A stretch of DNA of 54,782 nucleotides from Legionella sp. (GTDB lineage: Bacteria; Pseudomonadota; Gammaproteobacteria; Legionellales; Legionellaceae). The first letter of the stretch is position 1. Every line of letters begins with the position of its first letter. The position numbers and the translations under genes were made by a program. Positions 8,369 through 17,837 of this stretch are shown here, piece by piece. Location: the NCBI GenBank assembly GCA_002863045.1, contig PKDH01000016.1:1-54782 (forward strand). The letters run 5' to 3'. Under the pieces are notes generated by a model. It did no database searches. It was not told where the DNA came from and saw only the letters and a program-made list of their open reading frames with translations.

Positions 8369-9769
8369 TTAACCTCTTTGGCATATAATTTTACGCAAAT
8401 ATAACAGACCTAAAGGCAACAGCATTAACCCAATACCTTCAGCAAAAATAGCTTGAAAATGATGAATTTCTTGAGTATCCATGGAGGATTCTGGGGGAAA
8501 AAATCCGACAAATAGCGTGATAAAGCAACCAGTTAAGCCCAATAAACAGGTCAGATAATAACCTATTTTACCGCCGGGAATGGTAAAGCTTGGGTTAAGA
8601 TAAGAAAAATTGCGTTTTATTTTCCAAGCAGATAAAAACATTAATACATACATCATCATATAGAGTTCGGTACTCAAGTCAGTAAATAACCAATAAATAG
8701 TATTAATGCGTGGAAATAATAAAAAGCCGCTACAAAATAAAGTCACAAGAATGGCTTGTAAAATAAGCACACGTGATGCCACCCCGTACTTGTTTAAACG
8801 ATAAAGGCTGTGTGGTAAAAAATTACTATCGGCGGCTAATAATAATCCTTTCGCAGGCGAAATTATCCAATTTACCATGCTGCCTAAGCTGCCCAATAAC
8901 AGTAAAGTGATAATAACGGGTAATAAATAGCTCAAGTGATAAACTTGTAAAAAATTATGAAACGCCTGCATGACGCCATCCACTAGATTGATTTGTGCTT
9001 TAGGTAAAACAAAAGCGATGGCCAGCGAACCTAAAATCATGGTGCTTAAAATAAGTAGTACAGAAAAAAACATCGCACGCGGAAAGCTTTTTTGAGGGTT
9101 GTCGATATGCCGCACATGAACTGCGGCTAATTCCATGCCTAAAAATGAGGTCATTATTGCGGTTAAGGATACCCAAGATTGACCATCGCCTGAGTGGGGG
9201 ATTAAATGGCTTAAACTTAAATCAATGGCAAGCGGCTTACCGCTTACAAGCCAAATAACTGCTAATACAATAATAAAGCCCATGGGTAAAATCATGCCCA
9301 ATAAAGCGCAAGTGCTAGCAAACGTGGCTGAGGCCCTAAGGCCGCGTAAACCTATAAGGGTTAACCCCCAAAAAACAATTAAAATAACGCTGATAAGATA
9401 GTATTTATTATGTGCAAGAGTGGGGCTAATTAAATAAGCAAATAAGCCTGCGATAAAAGATAAAATAGTTGGATACCAAATAAGGGTATTAATCCATTGT
9501 AACCAGATAGCAAGAAAAGCAATATTTTCGCCAAATGCTTTATTCACCCAGCTATAAATACCACCTTCTTCTTGATACCAGGTAGAAGCAAGTTCAGCTG
9601 AAACTAATGCGACTGGAATAAGAAAAATAATTGCTGATAAAATAAAGAAAAAAATTAAAGAGGAGCCAAATAATGCCACGCCAGGTAAATTTCGAATGCT
9701 ATCAATGGCACCTGTTATTAATAAAACCAAAGAAAAAACAGAAATTTTTTGTTTAAGCTCAACATGCAT
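8369..9769 (-). CDS. APC-family amino acid permease/antiporter (GadC-like)
   Basis: A 466-aa inner-membrane protein with about 12 hydrophobic helices spread over the whole length. The N-terminal part has the APC helix-1 break (LLITGAIDSIRNLPG) and EEGGIYSWVNKAFGE, typical of glutamate:GABA antiporters and the many related transporters of Legionella. The substrate cannot be told from sequence. Intracellular bacteria of this group live on host amino acids, so uptake or exchange is likely. It stands alone between convergent Trm112-like and codirectional yjbQ genes. The ribosome site is weak (GGAA about 10 bases before the ATG). Confidence 0.85.
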   Translation of the reverse strand: MHVELKQKISVFSLVLLITGAIDSIRNLPGVALFGSSLIFFFILSAIIFLIPVALVSAELASTWYQEEGGIYSWVNKAFGENIAFLAIWLQWINTLIWYPTILSFIAGLFAYLISPTLAHNKYYLISVILIVFWGLTLIGLRGLRASATFASTCALLGMILPMGFIIVLAVIWLVSGKPLAIDLSLSHLIPHSGDGQSWVSLTAIMTSFLGMELAAVHVRHIDNPQKSFPRAMFFSVLLILSTMILGSLAIAFVLPKAQINLVDGVMQAFHNFLQVYHLSYLLPVIITLLLLGSLGSMVNWIISPAKGLLLAADSNFLPHSLYRLNKYGVASRVLILQAILVTLFCSGFLLFPRINTIYWLFTDLSTELYMMMYVLMFLSAWKIKRNFSYLNPSFTIPGGKIGYYLTCLLGLTGCFITLFVGFFPPESSMDTQEIHHFQAIFAEGIGLMLLPLGLLYLRKIICQRG

Positions 9770-9917
9770 GAAAAAAAGTTCCGGTTATGGTTAAAAACCT
9801 TTTAGAGATAGTTATAGCGATTAAATTTATTTAAATTATTTGATCAGCTTTATATACAATCGATATTTGAGCGTATTTTATAATTGTTGTAAACCAATCT
9901 TAAAGTGTTAATGAGAC

Positions 9918-10352
9918 TTAATCATTCCAACCTTGAATGGTAAGGATGAGTTTACGTGGCGGGGCGTGATTCCGATGCTCACATAAAAAAATGCCCTGCC
10001 ATGTACCAAGGTTGAGCGTATGATGGGTGATAGCAAGCGTTAAGCTTGTGCCTAATAACACGTTTTTGATATGCGCTGGCATATCATCACTTCCTTCTAC
10101 AGAATGACGATAAAAAGCTTTCTCAGGAGCAAGGCGGTCTAAAGCTTGTTCTAAATCTAATGCCACATCATCACAAGTATTTTCACTTATCGCGAGTGAT
10201 GCAGAGGTATGTTGTAGAAATAAATGCAAGGTGCCAAAAGTTGGCATCGTTATTGTCGCAAGCTTTGCCGCAACATCTGTGGTAATTAAATGAAAACCAC
10301 GCGTTTTTGCTGTGAGCTTTAACGTGTCTTGGGTGCAAATAGCTTGTCTCAT
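9918..10352 (-). CDS. YjbQ family protein (UPF0047)
   Basis: A 144-aa YjbQ/UPF0047 protein: LFLQHTSASLAISEN, SDDMPAHIKNVLLG, GTWQGIFLCEHR and a conserved C-terminal end RKLILTIQG. Some family members have weak thiamin-phosphate-synthase activity; the real role is unsettled. The conserved His/Glu residues above suggest a metal or phosphate site. Its ATG overlaps the bolA stop (ATGA), so both are translated from one message. Confidence 0.88.
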   Translation of the reverse strand: MRQAICTQDTLKLTAKTRGFHLITTDVAAKLATITMPTFGTLHLFLQHTSASLAISENTCDDVALDLEQALDRLAPEKAFYRHSVEGSDDMPAHIKNVLLGTSLTLAITHHTLNLGTWQGIFLCEHRNHAPPRKLILTIQGWND

Positions 10353-10666
10353 GAGTGCTCAAATCCTCCGCGACAATTAGGTGAGGGCATAACTTGTTGG
10401 TGGCGAGTTTGCCATTGATAAGGTGTGAAGAGTTGTAAGCTTAAGGCGTGCAAGCCCTGCTCTAATTCTTCCTGACATACTTTATATAACAGACGATGAC
10501 GCGCAACAGGGGATAAGGAAGCAAATACCTCGGCAACCATGACGATTTTAAAATGAGTTTCAGCGTGCAAAGGTACATGATGTTTAGAGGATTCATTCTG
10601 TATGTCTAAAAAGATAGGCTCAAAACGCTTAGTAAGAAGCTCTCTCAATTTTGTAGTTCGATTCAT
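10349..10666 (-). CDS. bolA: BolA family protein
   Basis: A 105-aa BolA protein. The Fe-S/glutaredoxin-binding region SSKHHVPLHAETHFKIVMVAEVF carries the conserved His, followed by ARHRLLYKVCQEEL and the C-terminal PNCRGG. BolA works with monothiol glutaredoxins in iron-sulfur trafficking and, in E. coli, in cell-shape and stress control. Upstream of yjbQ in a two-gene unit. It diverges from the pilin genes across a 156-bp gap. Confidence 0.9.
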   Translation of the reverse strand: MNRTTKLRELLTKRFEPIFLDIQNESSKHHVPLHAETHFKIVMVAEVFASLSPVARHRLLYKVCQEELEQGLHALSLQLFTPYQWQTRHQQVMPSPNCRGGFEHS

Positions 10667-10822
10667 GCTATACTCTAGATAAAATAAGTATTATAAATAT
10701 GACAAAAACTATTATACCACTGGATATATTAAGAAACCTATTATATAACTAACAAATACCGAAGTATTAAAAATAGGTAGTGAATCATCCAATTGATCAT
10801 GTTTACAACTAGGGAGAGGGCT

Positions 10823-11236
10823 ATGAGACAAAAAGGTTTCACGTTAATTGAGTTGATGATTGTGGTGGCTATCATCGGTATCCTCGCGGCGGTTGCGATT
10901 CCTGCCTACCAGGATTACACAGTTCGTGCACGTGTATCTGAGGGATTAAATTTAGCCTCAGCGGCAAAACTTGCGGTTTCTGAAACCTATGCTAATAAAG
11001 GTGGTGTTCTGCCTACGACGCAACCTGAAACAGGTTATGTAACACCCGCAGCAACAGCCAATGTAACATCAGTTGCCATCGCTACAGGCGGTGTTATTAC
11101 GGTAACTTATACTGCTCAAGCTGGAGGCGGTACCATTATTTTACAACCTACTCAAGACACCACAGGTGGTGGTTTAACTTGGACTTGCACAGGTGGTACC
11201 CTTGCAGCAAAATATCGTCCTGCTAGCTGTCGGTAA
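10823..11236 (+). CDS. pilA: Type IV major pilin-like protein, copy 1
   Basis: A 137-aa type IVa pilin. The leader MRQKG is cut before Phe by PilD, giving the N-methylated helix [19 protein letters not shown] with the essential Glu5. The helix continues to [14 protein letters not shown]. The C-terminal pair of cysteines (TWTCTGG and PASCR) can form the D-region disulfide. The start is the ATG at 10823, after GGGAGAGGG; an upstream in-frame ATG would put extra residues before the leader. I could not find a sigma-54 site upstream. A terminator separates it from copy 2. Confidence 0.92.
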   Translation: MRQKGFTLIELMIVVAIIGILAAVAIPAYQDYTVRARVSEGLNLASAAKLAVSETYANKGGVLPTTQPETGYVTPAATANVTSVAIATGGVITVTYTAQAGGGTIILQPTQDTTGGGLTWTCTGGTLAAKYRPASCR

Positions 11237-11241
11237 ACGTT

Positions 11242-11293
11242 AAAAATAAGTTCTTCGTTGGGTTAATAATGATGAAGAACTTATTTTTTAGTA
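11242..11293 (+). terminator. Terminator between the two pilin genes
   Basis: AAAAATAAGTTCTTC (11242-11256) pairs perfectly with GAAGAACTTATTTTT (11274-11288), 15 pairs with a 17-base loop, ending in a T run. It lies after pilin copy 1 and before the ribosome site of copy 2. Confidence 0.9.
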
Positions 11294-11334
11294 CAGCTCT
11301 ACAAAAAAGTGGATTAATATATCAAGGAAAAAGG

Positions 11335-11745
11335 ATGAAGCAACCAGGGTTTACATTAATAGAATTAATGATTGTGGTCGCGATTATTGGTATTCTTGCT
11401 GCGGTCGCTATACCTGCATATCAAGATTATACGGTACGCGCGCGCGTCTCAGAAGGGTTTAATTTAGCCTCAACGGCTAAGCTTGCTGTTGCTGAAACCA
11501 CCATATCAAAGGGTGCTTTGCCTGCCAACCAGGCCGCAACCAACTACATAAGCCCTGCAGCTACCCCTAATGTACAATCAGTTGTGATAGGCACCAATGG
11601 GGTGATTACTATCACATACAAAGCCCAAGCCGGGGATGGCACCATTATTTTAAACCCAGTCCTTGATGCCAATACGGGCGTTATAACTTGGACTTGTACA
11701 GGTGGTACTTTAGCCGCAAAATTTCGTCCAGCTAGTTGTCGTTAA
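11335..11745 (+). CDS. pilA: Type IV major pilin-like protein, copy 2
   Basis: A 136-aa pilin. Leader MKQPG, then the same [19 protein letters not shown] helix and [13 protein letters not shown] as copy 1; the C-terminal cysteines are also kept ([17 protein letters not shown]). The middle differs ([17 protein letters not shown] against [19 protein letters not shown]). The start is the ATG at 11335 after AAGGAAAAAGG; a longer frame would begin inside the terminator. Because a terminator stands before it, copy 2 needs read-through or its own promoter. It may be a duplicate giving antigenic or functional choice. Confidence 0.9.
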   Translation: MKQPGFTLIELMIVVAIIGILAAVAIPAYQDYTVRARVSEGFNLASTAKLAVAETTISKGALPANQAATNYISPAATPNVQSVVIGTNGVITITYKAQAGDGTIILNPVLDANTGVITWTCTGGTLAAKFRPASCR

Positions 11746-11790
11746 ATAATAAATAAGTAAAAATCTAATCATTTTTACTTATTTATTTGG
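11745..11790. terminator. Bidirectional terminator between pilin 2 and pfkA
   Basis: AAATAAGTAAAAAT (11751-11764) pairs with ATTTTTACTTATTT (11771-11784), 14 perfect pairs with a 6-base loop. The stem is A/T-rich with T on either strand. The stop codon of the minus-strand phosphofructokinase gene (11779-11781) lies in the stem. Confidence 0.7.
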
Positions 11791-13029
11791 ATTAAAATCA
11801 GCAAGCTTTTTAGTAATCAATTTATTTTTTAATTGAGTGTAGAGAGGTAAGCCATATTGATAGTTTGGGTAAGCCTCTCCTTGAATCAAAGGCATAAGAT
11901 AGCGCCGACAAGCAGTGGTAATGCCCATACCATCTGCTCGAATAAATGTTTCGGGCAGCTTTTTTTCTTGGTTGGCCACATCTTTTAAGGCAATTTTATC
12001 AATAGTCCACTCATAAGGTTCATCTTTTAACCTTTTAATAATGGGTATCATCCCGTTTTGACCCTCTAAAGCTAGTTTGACTGCCGCACGCCCTAAAGCA
12101 TAGGCTTGATCGACATCCACTTGAGAAGCGATATGCCTTGCAGCACGTTGTAGATAATCAGCCACAGCCCAATGATATTTAAAACCCAATTGTTGTTTGA
12201 TAAGTTGCGCTAAAATTGGCGCAGTCCCACCTAATTGGGCATGACCAAAAGCGTCTTTGATGCCCGATTCACTTAGAAAACGACCATTTTCATCACGCAG
12301 GCCCTCTGAAACTGTAATGACACAAAAGCCATAATCAGCAACACATTGCTTCACTTTTTGCAAAAATCGTTGTGCATCAAATGTTATTTCAGGAAATAAA
12401 ATAATATGAGGTGGTTGAGTTTCATCAAGGCCTGCAAGTCCTGTCGCAGCAGCTATCCAGCCAGCATGACGTCCCATAACTTCTAAAATAAACACTTTGG
12501 TAGAAGAAGCTGCCATAGAGGCCACATCAAAGCTTGCTTCAAGCGTAGCGATGGCAGCATATTTGGCAACCGAGCCAAAGCCTGGGCAGCAATCCGTGTG
12601 GGGTAAATCATTATCAACGGTTTTGGGAATACCAATACAGGTAACAGGATAGGCCATAGTTTGACTGATGTTGGCAATTTTATTGGCCGTATCTTGTGAA
12701 TCCCCCCCTCCATTATAAAAAAAATAACCGATATTATGTGCTTTAAAGACTTCAATTAAACGTGCGTATTCAAAATCGTGTTTCAGTTTGTAACGGCATG
12801 ATCCAAAAGCTCCCGCAGGCGTTGATAATAAATTATCGATATCCGCTCGGCTTTCAAAAGATGTATCAATTAATTCTTCGTGTAATGCACCGATGATGCC
12901 ATTTTTTGCTGCATATACTCGATGAATTTTATCAGGATGCTCAAAAGCTTGATGTAATACGCCACAAGCTGTGGCATTAATAACAGCGGTCACACCGCCA
13001 GATTGAGCATAAATAGCATTTTGAGGCAT
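11779..13029 (-). CDS. pfp: Pyrophosphate-dependent 6-phosphofructokinase
   Basis: A 416-aa phosphofructokinase. AQSGGVTAVINA is the N-terminal phosphate loop. NGGGDSQDTA has Asp where ATP enzymes have Gly (GGDGS), and GIPKTVDNDLPHTD has the Lys typical of pyrophosphate-using enzymes. GRHAGWIAA and the later basic sugar-phosphate site are present. The reaction, fructose 6-phosphate + PPi to the 1,6-bisphosphate, is reversible and saves ATP. The phosphoryl donor is inferred from these two residues. Gene alone; convergent with the pilins; the hybrid kinase gene lies 18 bp upstream on the same strand. Confidence 0.88.
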   Translation of the reverse strand: MPQNAIYAQSGGVTAVINATACGVLHQAFEHPDKIHRVYAAKNGIIGALHEELIDTSFESRADIDNLLSTPAGAFGSCRYKLKHDFEYARLIEVFKAHNIGYFFYNGGGDSQDTANKIANISQTMAYPVTCIGIPKTVDNDLPHTDCCPGFGSVAKYAAIATLEASFDVASMAASSTKVFILEVMGRHAGWIAAATGLAGLDETQPPHIILFPEITFDAQRFLQKVKQCVADYGFCVITVSEGLRDENGRFLSESGIKDAFGHAQLGGTAPILAQLIKQQLGFKYHWAVADYLQRAARHIASQVDVDQAYALGRAAVKLALEGQNGMIPIIKRLKDEPYEWTIDKIALKDVANQEKKLPETFIRADGMGITTACRRYLMPLIQGEAYPNYQYGLPLYTQLKNKLITKKLADFNPNK

Positions 13030-13047
13030 TAGAATTTTTCCTTATTT

Positions 13048-15810
13048 TTAATCTTGTATAACTGTGTCGGGTACGCTCTTTTGTTGATAAAAAAGTTTAT
13101 ATTCTGCTATGACATTATCAATGCATTGTAGACACTCGGTAAAAACATGATAAACCTCATGCATTTTTTGAGATGAATGAGCCATTTTTTCAAGACAAGC
13201 TACTTTTTCTTCTAAAAATGGTACCCCACAAAAACAACACGCACCAAATAACTTATGGGCGGCAGCTTCTAGACCTGATAAATTTTTTGTGTCGAATAAA
13301 TGCTTGAATTCTACGCGTACATCCAGTAAGTCTTGTACAAAATGAGTTAAAAATTCATGTGCTAACAAAGGATTGTTTGATAATTTTTGTACACATACAG
13401 GCCAGTCAATTGCTCGCAAGGGAGGGTTATTTAAAAAAGTTAATACATGTGCCAGTAAATGCGCTTCATCAATAGGTTTTTGCAAATATAAATCAATACC
13501 TGATTTAGCTAAGCGCTCCTGATGAATACGATTAATACTCGCACTCATTACAATAATTGGCGTCGATTGGTTTAAATTAATTTCTTGCCGAATCTTAAAT
13601 GCTAATTCTCGTCCATTGATTCGAGGCATTTGTAAATCAAGTAATAACAAATCAAAACGCTTAATTTTACACGCTTTTAAAGCCTCTTCGCCGTTTTTAA
13701 CCGTCTTGATGACCGCATTTTGCTTGAATATGGATAAAAATAGCTGACGATTTACTTTATTGTCATCAGCTACCAAAATTGCCGGTTGAATCAAGCTTAG
13801 GCTATGACGCATGTGTGCCAAATCTGTATGATTAGAGTTATTTACTTCCTGACTTGACTCATCAAGTAGCGTTTCTAGCGTATGATAAAGCTTTTGGATA
13901 TTCGCTGGTTTTAATAAAAAGGCATCGGCACCTAGTATTTTGGGGTCTTGTATTAACCATTTGGAAAGCAGAACAATTGGTATGGTTTGCGGCTTTAAAA
14001 TAGGTGCTAATTGTTTTTCACAACGCTCATTGACATTAATAAAAGCAATGTTACATTCACTATGCTTTTTAAAGGCATGTTTAAGTTCAGATATTGCTTC
14101 AATGCGCAAGCATTCAATACCCCAAAAACTAACGCCATTACAAAGCGCCTCTAGATGCAGCGCATTATCATCAAAGCATAAAGCTTTGATGTGACTAAAG
14201 CGTTGTGATTGATATTTTTCTATTTCATAAGCGGCACATTTTTCAAGCTTGATAATGACTGTAAAAGTTGAACCTTTGTTGGGTTCACTTTGTAACATAA
14301 TTTTACCCTTCATCACTTCAGCTAATTTCTTACAAATCACAAGACCTAAACCTGTACCGCCAAAGCGGCGTGTAATAGAAGTATCTGCTTGATTAAAAGC
14401 ATTAAAAAGCTTGGTCTGATCTGATTTAGCAATCCCCATACCAGTGTCAGTCACAGCTATCGCAAGGGTATAGTTGTTATCGGTTTCAACCTCAATAGTG
14501 GTTTTGATAATAATATAGCCGCGCTCCGTAAACTTAATGGCATTACTGATAAGATTATTTAGGATTTGTTTGATGCGCAGTGGGTCGCCCAAAACAATTT
14601 TAGGCACGTTGATATCAGTTGAGGCAATCAAATCAATATTTTTTTTGTTAATTTTAGTTGAAGTAAGCGCTAACGTTTCATCGATACAAGCACGAATATC
14701 AAGTGGAATACAATCAAGGCGAAATTTTCCTGCGTCCATTTTAGAGTAATCTAGAATATCGTTGATAATAGTCAGTAAATCTTGCGAGGAGGCATGAATG
14801 GTTTTGACATAGTCAAATTGTAAAGGGTCTAGCTTGCTTTCAAGTAAAACATTGGTAAAACCCATGATACCGTTCATAGGTGTGCGAATCTCATGACTCA
14901 TATTGGCAATAAATTCAGATTTTTGCCTAATTTTTTCTTCAGTTTTTTTCTTCTCTAAAGACAGCTCAATATTTTTTTCTTCTAAAAGCTCAAGGCTTTG
15001 CTGTAAATCTTTATTCGCTAATTCGATGTGATTATCTAATTCATGCACAATATTCAAATAATGTTGTTGCATGTAAGCACATCCTTTTTCGATAATACCC
15101 ATCTCGCCTGGGCTTGTAACAGCGATATGGGTTTCAAATTCATTGCTTAAAATTTGTTTCATACTGCGTCTTAGGCGCAAGATAGGAATATAAATATTCT
15201 TTGATAAGAAAAAATGGACTGTTAAGCTAATAATCAAGCCTAAAAGGGTGATAAAAATAGTAATAATGTACATCTGGTAGCGTTGGATAAGTACCGATTG
15301 CGTATCAATATCAATGGTAAGCCATCCTAAAATATCATTAGGTTGTTGAGAGAGAAAATTAGGCACCGCATTCAAGGGAAAATTTGAATAAAGATTAAAT
15401 TTAGGTAATGTAATGGGTGCAATAAAATTAATGGTATCAAAGCTTACTTGTAGGCTTTCTATATAATCACCGGTAAATTGGGGTGGTTTAAAGGGTAAAA
15501 CGGTCGAATATTTACCACCGCGATAGGCAATCAACTGATTACGCGCATTATAAAAAGCCAATGATTTAATTTCCGGGTTGATTGTTGAAGCATTGATTAA
15601 ACCTTGCAAGGTGCGTTCATCATCACGCATTAACGCAAGTTGAGCTACTGGTAATAATTGACGGATATAAGCCTCGCCAAGCCTTAATAAGTATTGATTC
15701 AAATGCTTGTTAAATTGGCCATTATAAAAAAGGGCGAACAGTAAGGCGACCAGTAAGACTGGAATAAGGGTTGTAAGACGTAGCTGATATTTAATATTGA
15801 GGCGAGTCAT
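13048..15810 (-). CDS. Hybrid sensor histidine kinase, BarA/GacS/LetS type
   Basis: A 920-aa tripartite kinase. TM1 is about 13-29, the periplasmic sensor about 30-175, TM2 about 180-203, HAMP about 203-255 and a coiled coil 255-295. The HisKA phospho-His is His306 ([12 protein letters not shown]); the ATPase has the N box at Asn423, DTGMGI and GGTGLGL. A first receiver (about 538-650) lacks its Asp and is probably dead. The second (677-795) has Asp725 (LLLLDLQMP). A C-terminal Hpt carries His852 (AAHKLFGAC). This order is that of BarA/GacS/LetS, which feed the UvrY/GacA/LetA regulator and the CsrA small-RNA circuit controlling the switch to the transmissive phase in Legionella. The cognate regulator is not in the window. 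Confidence 0.88.
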   Translation of the reverse strand: MTRLNIKYQLRLTTLIPVLLVALLFALFYNGQFNKHLNQYLLRLGEAYIRQLLPVAQLALMRDDERTLQGLINASTINPEIKSLAFYNARNQLIAYRGGKYSTVLPFKPPQFTGDYIESLQVSFDTINFIAPITLPKFNLYSNFPLNAVPNFLSQQPNDILGWLTIDIDTQSVLIQRYQMYIITIFITLLGLIISLTVHFFLSKNIYIPILRLRRSMKQILSNEFETHIAVTSPGEMGIIEKGCAYMQQHYLNIVHELDNHIELANKDLQQSLELLEEKNIELSLEKKKTEEKIRQKSEFIANMSHEIRTPMNGIMGFTNVLLESKLDPLQFDYVKTIHASSQDLLTIINDILDYSKMDAGKFRLDCIPLDIRACIDETLALTSTKINKKNIDLIASTDINVPKIVLGDPLRIKQILNNLISNAIKFTERGYIIIKTTIEVETDNNYTLAIAVTDTGMGIAKSDQTKLFNAFNQADTSITRRFGGTGLGLVICKKLAEVMKGKIMLQSEPNKGSTFTVIIKLEKCAAYEIEKYQSQRFSHIKALCFDDNALHLEALCNGVSFWGIECLRIEAISELKHAFKKHSECNIAFINVNERCEKQLAPILKPQTIPIVLLSKWLIQDPKILGADAFLLKPANIQKLYHTLETLLDESSQEVNNSNHTDLAHMRHSLSLIQPAILVADDNKVNRQLFLSIFKQNAVIKTVKNGEEALKACKIKRFDLLLLDLQMPRINGRELAFKIRQEINLNQSTPIIVMSASINRIHQERLAKSGIDLYLQKPIDEAHLLAHVLTFLNNPPLRAIDWPVCVQKLSNNPLLAHEFLTHFVQDLLDVRVEFKHLFDTKNLSGLEAAAHKLFGACCFCGVPFLEEKVACLEKMAHSSQKMHEVYHVFTECLQCIDNVIAEYKLFYQQKSVPDTVIQD

Positions 15811-15945
15811 ATGATAACCATCCTTGTGTAAACATGCTGAAGTTTTAGATTTAAATCTTTAACATGTGCATGAAAGCTTAGGCTTTGCCTCAATTATAAA
15901 GTCAGCTATTATAGCGCATTTATGAGTGTTGACAACGGAACTTTT

Positions 15946-17358
15946 ATGACCATTAAAGTAAGATTTGCGCCAAGTCCCACAGGCTTTCTTCATGTCGGGG
16001 GCGTGCGAACCGCACTTTTTTCGTGGCTTTATGCCAAACATCATCATGGTAAATTTGTACTGCGTATTGAAGATACAGATAAAGAGCGTTCGACGACTGA
16101 ATCAGTAGAAGCAATTTTAGAAGGCATGGCTTGGCTTGGTCTTGATTTTGATGAAGGCCCTATTTATCAAACTGAGCGTTTTACTCGTTACCAAGAGGTC
16201 ATTGATGCTTGGTTAGATGAGAAAAAAGCCTACCGCTGTCAATGTTCTAAAGAACGCTTAGAGCAATTACGTGAACAACAATTAGCGCGTAAAGAAAAGC
16301 CTCGTTATGATGGCCATTGCCGCGATTTAAATTTAGATGCGTCTTATAAAAATTGCGTGATTCGTTTTAAAAACCCGCTGACAGGGGAGGTGTGTTTTAA
16401 AGATGAGGTGTATGGAGCAATTACCGTAAAAAACCAAGAGCTTGATGATTTAATTCTTGTGCGCTCAGATGGCCATCCTACTTATAATTTTGCCGTAGTG
16501 GTCGATGATGTTGACATGCATATCACCCATGTGATTCGTGGTGATGACCATATTAATAACACGCCACGTCAAATTCATTTGTTTCACGCGCTTAACGCGC
16601 CAATACCTATTTTTGCGCATCTGCCAATGATTTTAGGTGAAGATGGCAAGCGTTTATCTAAGCGTCATGGTGCTGTGAGTGTTTTACAATTTCGTGAAGA
16701 AGGTATATTACCCGAAGCGTTACTCAATTATTTGGTTCGTCTTGGTTGGTCGGCTAAAGATCAGGAAATTTTTAGCATACAAGAAATGATTGCATTATTT
16801 AATCTAGCTCATATTCATCCAGGCACTGCAACCTTCAACTATGAGAAACTTTATTGGCTTAATCAGCATTATTTAAAATCAGCACCATATGCCCAAACGG
16901 CCAAAGCATTAGCAGCTTTTTATGATAAAAATTCTTTTGATTATCACAAAGGCCCGAAGCTGGACAGGCTTATTGCTGTACAAGCACCACGTTGTAGCAC
17001 ATTAAAAGAAATAGCGGAAAAAAGTCGTTATTTTTATCAAGATGCAATCGACTATGATAATGAGGCGGTAAAAAAACATCTAAGGCCGGTTATGTTTGAG
17101 CCCTTACAGCGCTTACATGATGTATTAGCTAAAATAGATGACTGGCAAGAAACACAAATTCAAGCAGCGATTGAGGCAATATGTCTTGAATACCATATGA
17201 CATTAGCTAAGTTAGGTCAGCCTTTGCGTGTAGCGGTTACTGGTATAACCATGTCGCCATCACTAGATGAAACATTGGTGCTAATCGGTCAGTCACGTGT
17301 ATTAGACCGCCTTACACAAGCTTTAACTAAAATAAAAGCTCGAATGGCATCAATTTAA
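15946..17358 (+). CDS. gltX: Glutamyl-tRNA synthetase
   Basis: A 470-aa class I synthetase charging tRNA-Glu. Motifs: FAPSPTGFLHVGG (HIGH variant) at the N-terminus, the zinc-type CQC…C region around residues 97-125, and KRLSKRHG (KMSKS loop). The frame is open to an ATG at 15922, but the ATG at 15946 follows GGAA by 6 bases and gives the usual MTIKVRFAPSPTG start. Two tRNA-Glu genes lie just downstream on the same strand, behind their own promoter. Confidence 0.95.
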   Translation: MTIKVRFAPSPTGFLHVGGVRTALFSWLYAKHHHGKFVLRIEDTDKERSTTESVEAILEGMAWLGLDFDEGPIYQTERFTRYQEVIDAWLDEKKAYRCQCSKERLEQLREQQLARKEKPRYDGHCRDLNLDASYKNCVIRFKNPLTGEVCFKDEVYGAITVKNQELDDLILVRSDGHPTYNFAVVVDDVDMHITHVIRGDDHINNTPRQIHLFHALNAPIPIFAHLPMILGEDGKRLSKRHGAVSVLQFREEGILPEALLNYLVRLGWSAKDQEIFSIQEMIALFNLAHIHPGTATFNYEKLYWLNQHYLKSAPYAQTAKALAAFYDKNSFDYHKGPKLDRLIAVQAPRCSTLKEIAEKSRYFYQDAIDYDNEAVKKHLRPVMFEPLQRLHDVLAKIDDWQETQIQAAIEAICLEYHMTLAKLGQPLRVAVTGITMSPSLDETLVLIGQSRVLDRLTQALTKIKARMASI

Positions 17359-17390
17359 TAGGTCTAGGTAATTTTAATATGAAAAAAGCC

Positions 17391-17419
17391 TTGACAGGTA
17401 CAAGCACTGTCATTAGAAT
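17391..17419 (+). promoter_or_regulatory. Strong sigma-70 promoter for the tRNA cluster
   Basis: TTGACA (17391-17396), exactly 17 bases, then TAGAAT (17414-17419). The start point would fall near 17426, about 10 bases before tRNA-Ala. The best consensus promoter I see in the window, fitting stable-RNA genes. Confidence 0.8.
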
Positions 17420-17435
17420 TCGACTCTCTCTTTGA

Positions 17436-17511
<76 letters not shown>

Positions 17512-17543
17512 TTATGTGTTTTATTAAAAACCATGATATCTAG

Positions 17544-17619
17544 GTCCCCATCGTCTAGAGGCCTAGGACACTGCCCTTTCACGGCGGTAACAGGGGTTCG
17601 AATCCCCTTGGGGACGCCA
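17544..17619 (+). tRNA. tRNA-Glu (TTC), copy 1
   Basis: A 76-base cloverleaf with encoded CCA, starting GTCCCCATCGTCTAGAGG. Anticodon loop CTTTCAC gives TTC (GAA/GAG). Nearly the same as E. coli tRNA-Glu. Identical to the second copy at 17653-17728. Confidence 0.96.
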
Positions 17620-17652
17620 ATACATGGCATAAGTTAATAAAATATAATCTAG

Positions 17653-17728
17653 GTCCCCATCGTCTAGAGGCCTAGGACACTGCCCTTTCACGGCGGTAAC
17701 AGGGGTTCGAATCCCCTTGGGGACGCCA
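17653..17728 (+). tRNA. tRNA-Glu (TTC), copy 2
   Basis: Identical over all 76 bases to copy 1, and a few flanking bases (CTAG before the gene) also match, indicating a recent tandem duplication. No clear terminator follows within the 109 bp before the dipeptidase gene. Confidence 0.96.
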
Positions 17729-17837
17729 CCATTCGATCATCAATAATCTTTAGTTTATCTCTATTTAAACAGATGCCTTATTGTAAAAAGTATGGTATTA
17801 CTGTGTTTTTTATGAATTTTTTACTCTGGATTTTAAA

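Noticed and set aside
17543..17728. Duplicated tRNA-Glu as an integration (att) site of a mobile element
   Set aside because: The copies are complete tRNAs 33 bp apart with no integrase or cargo; tandem duplication explains them.
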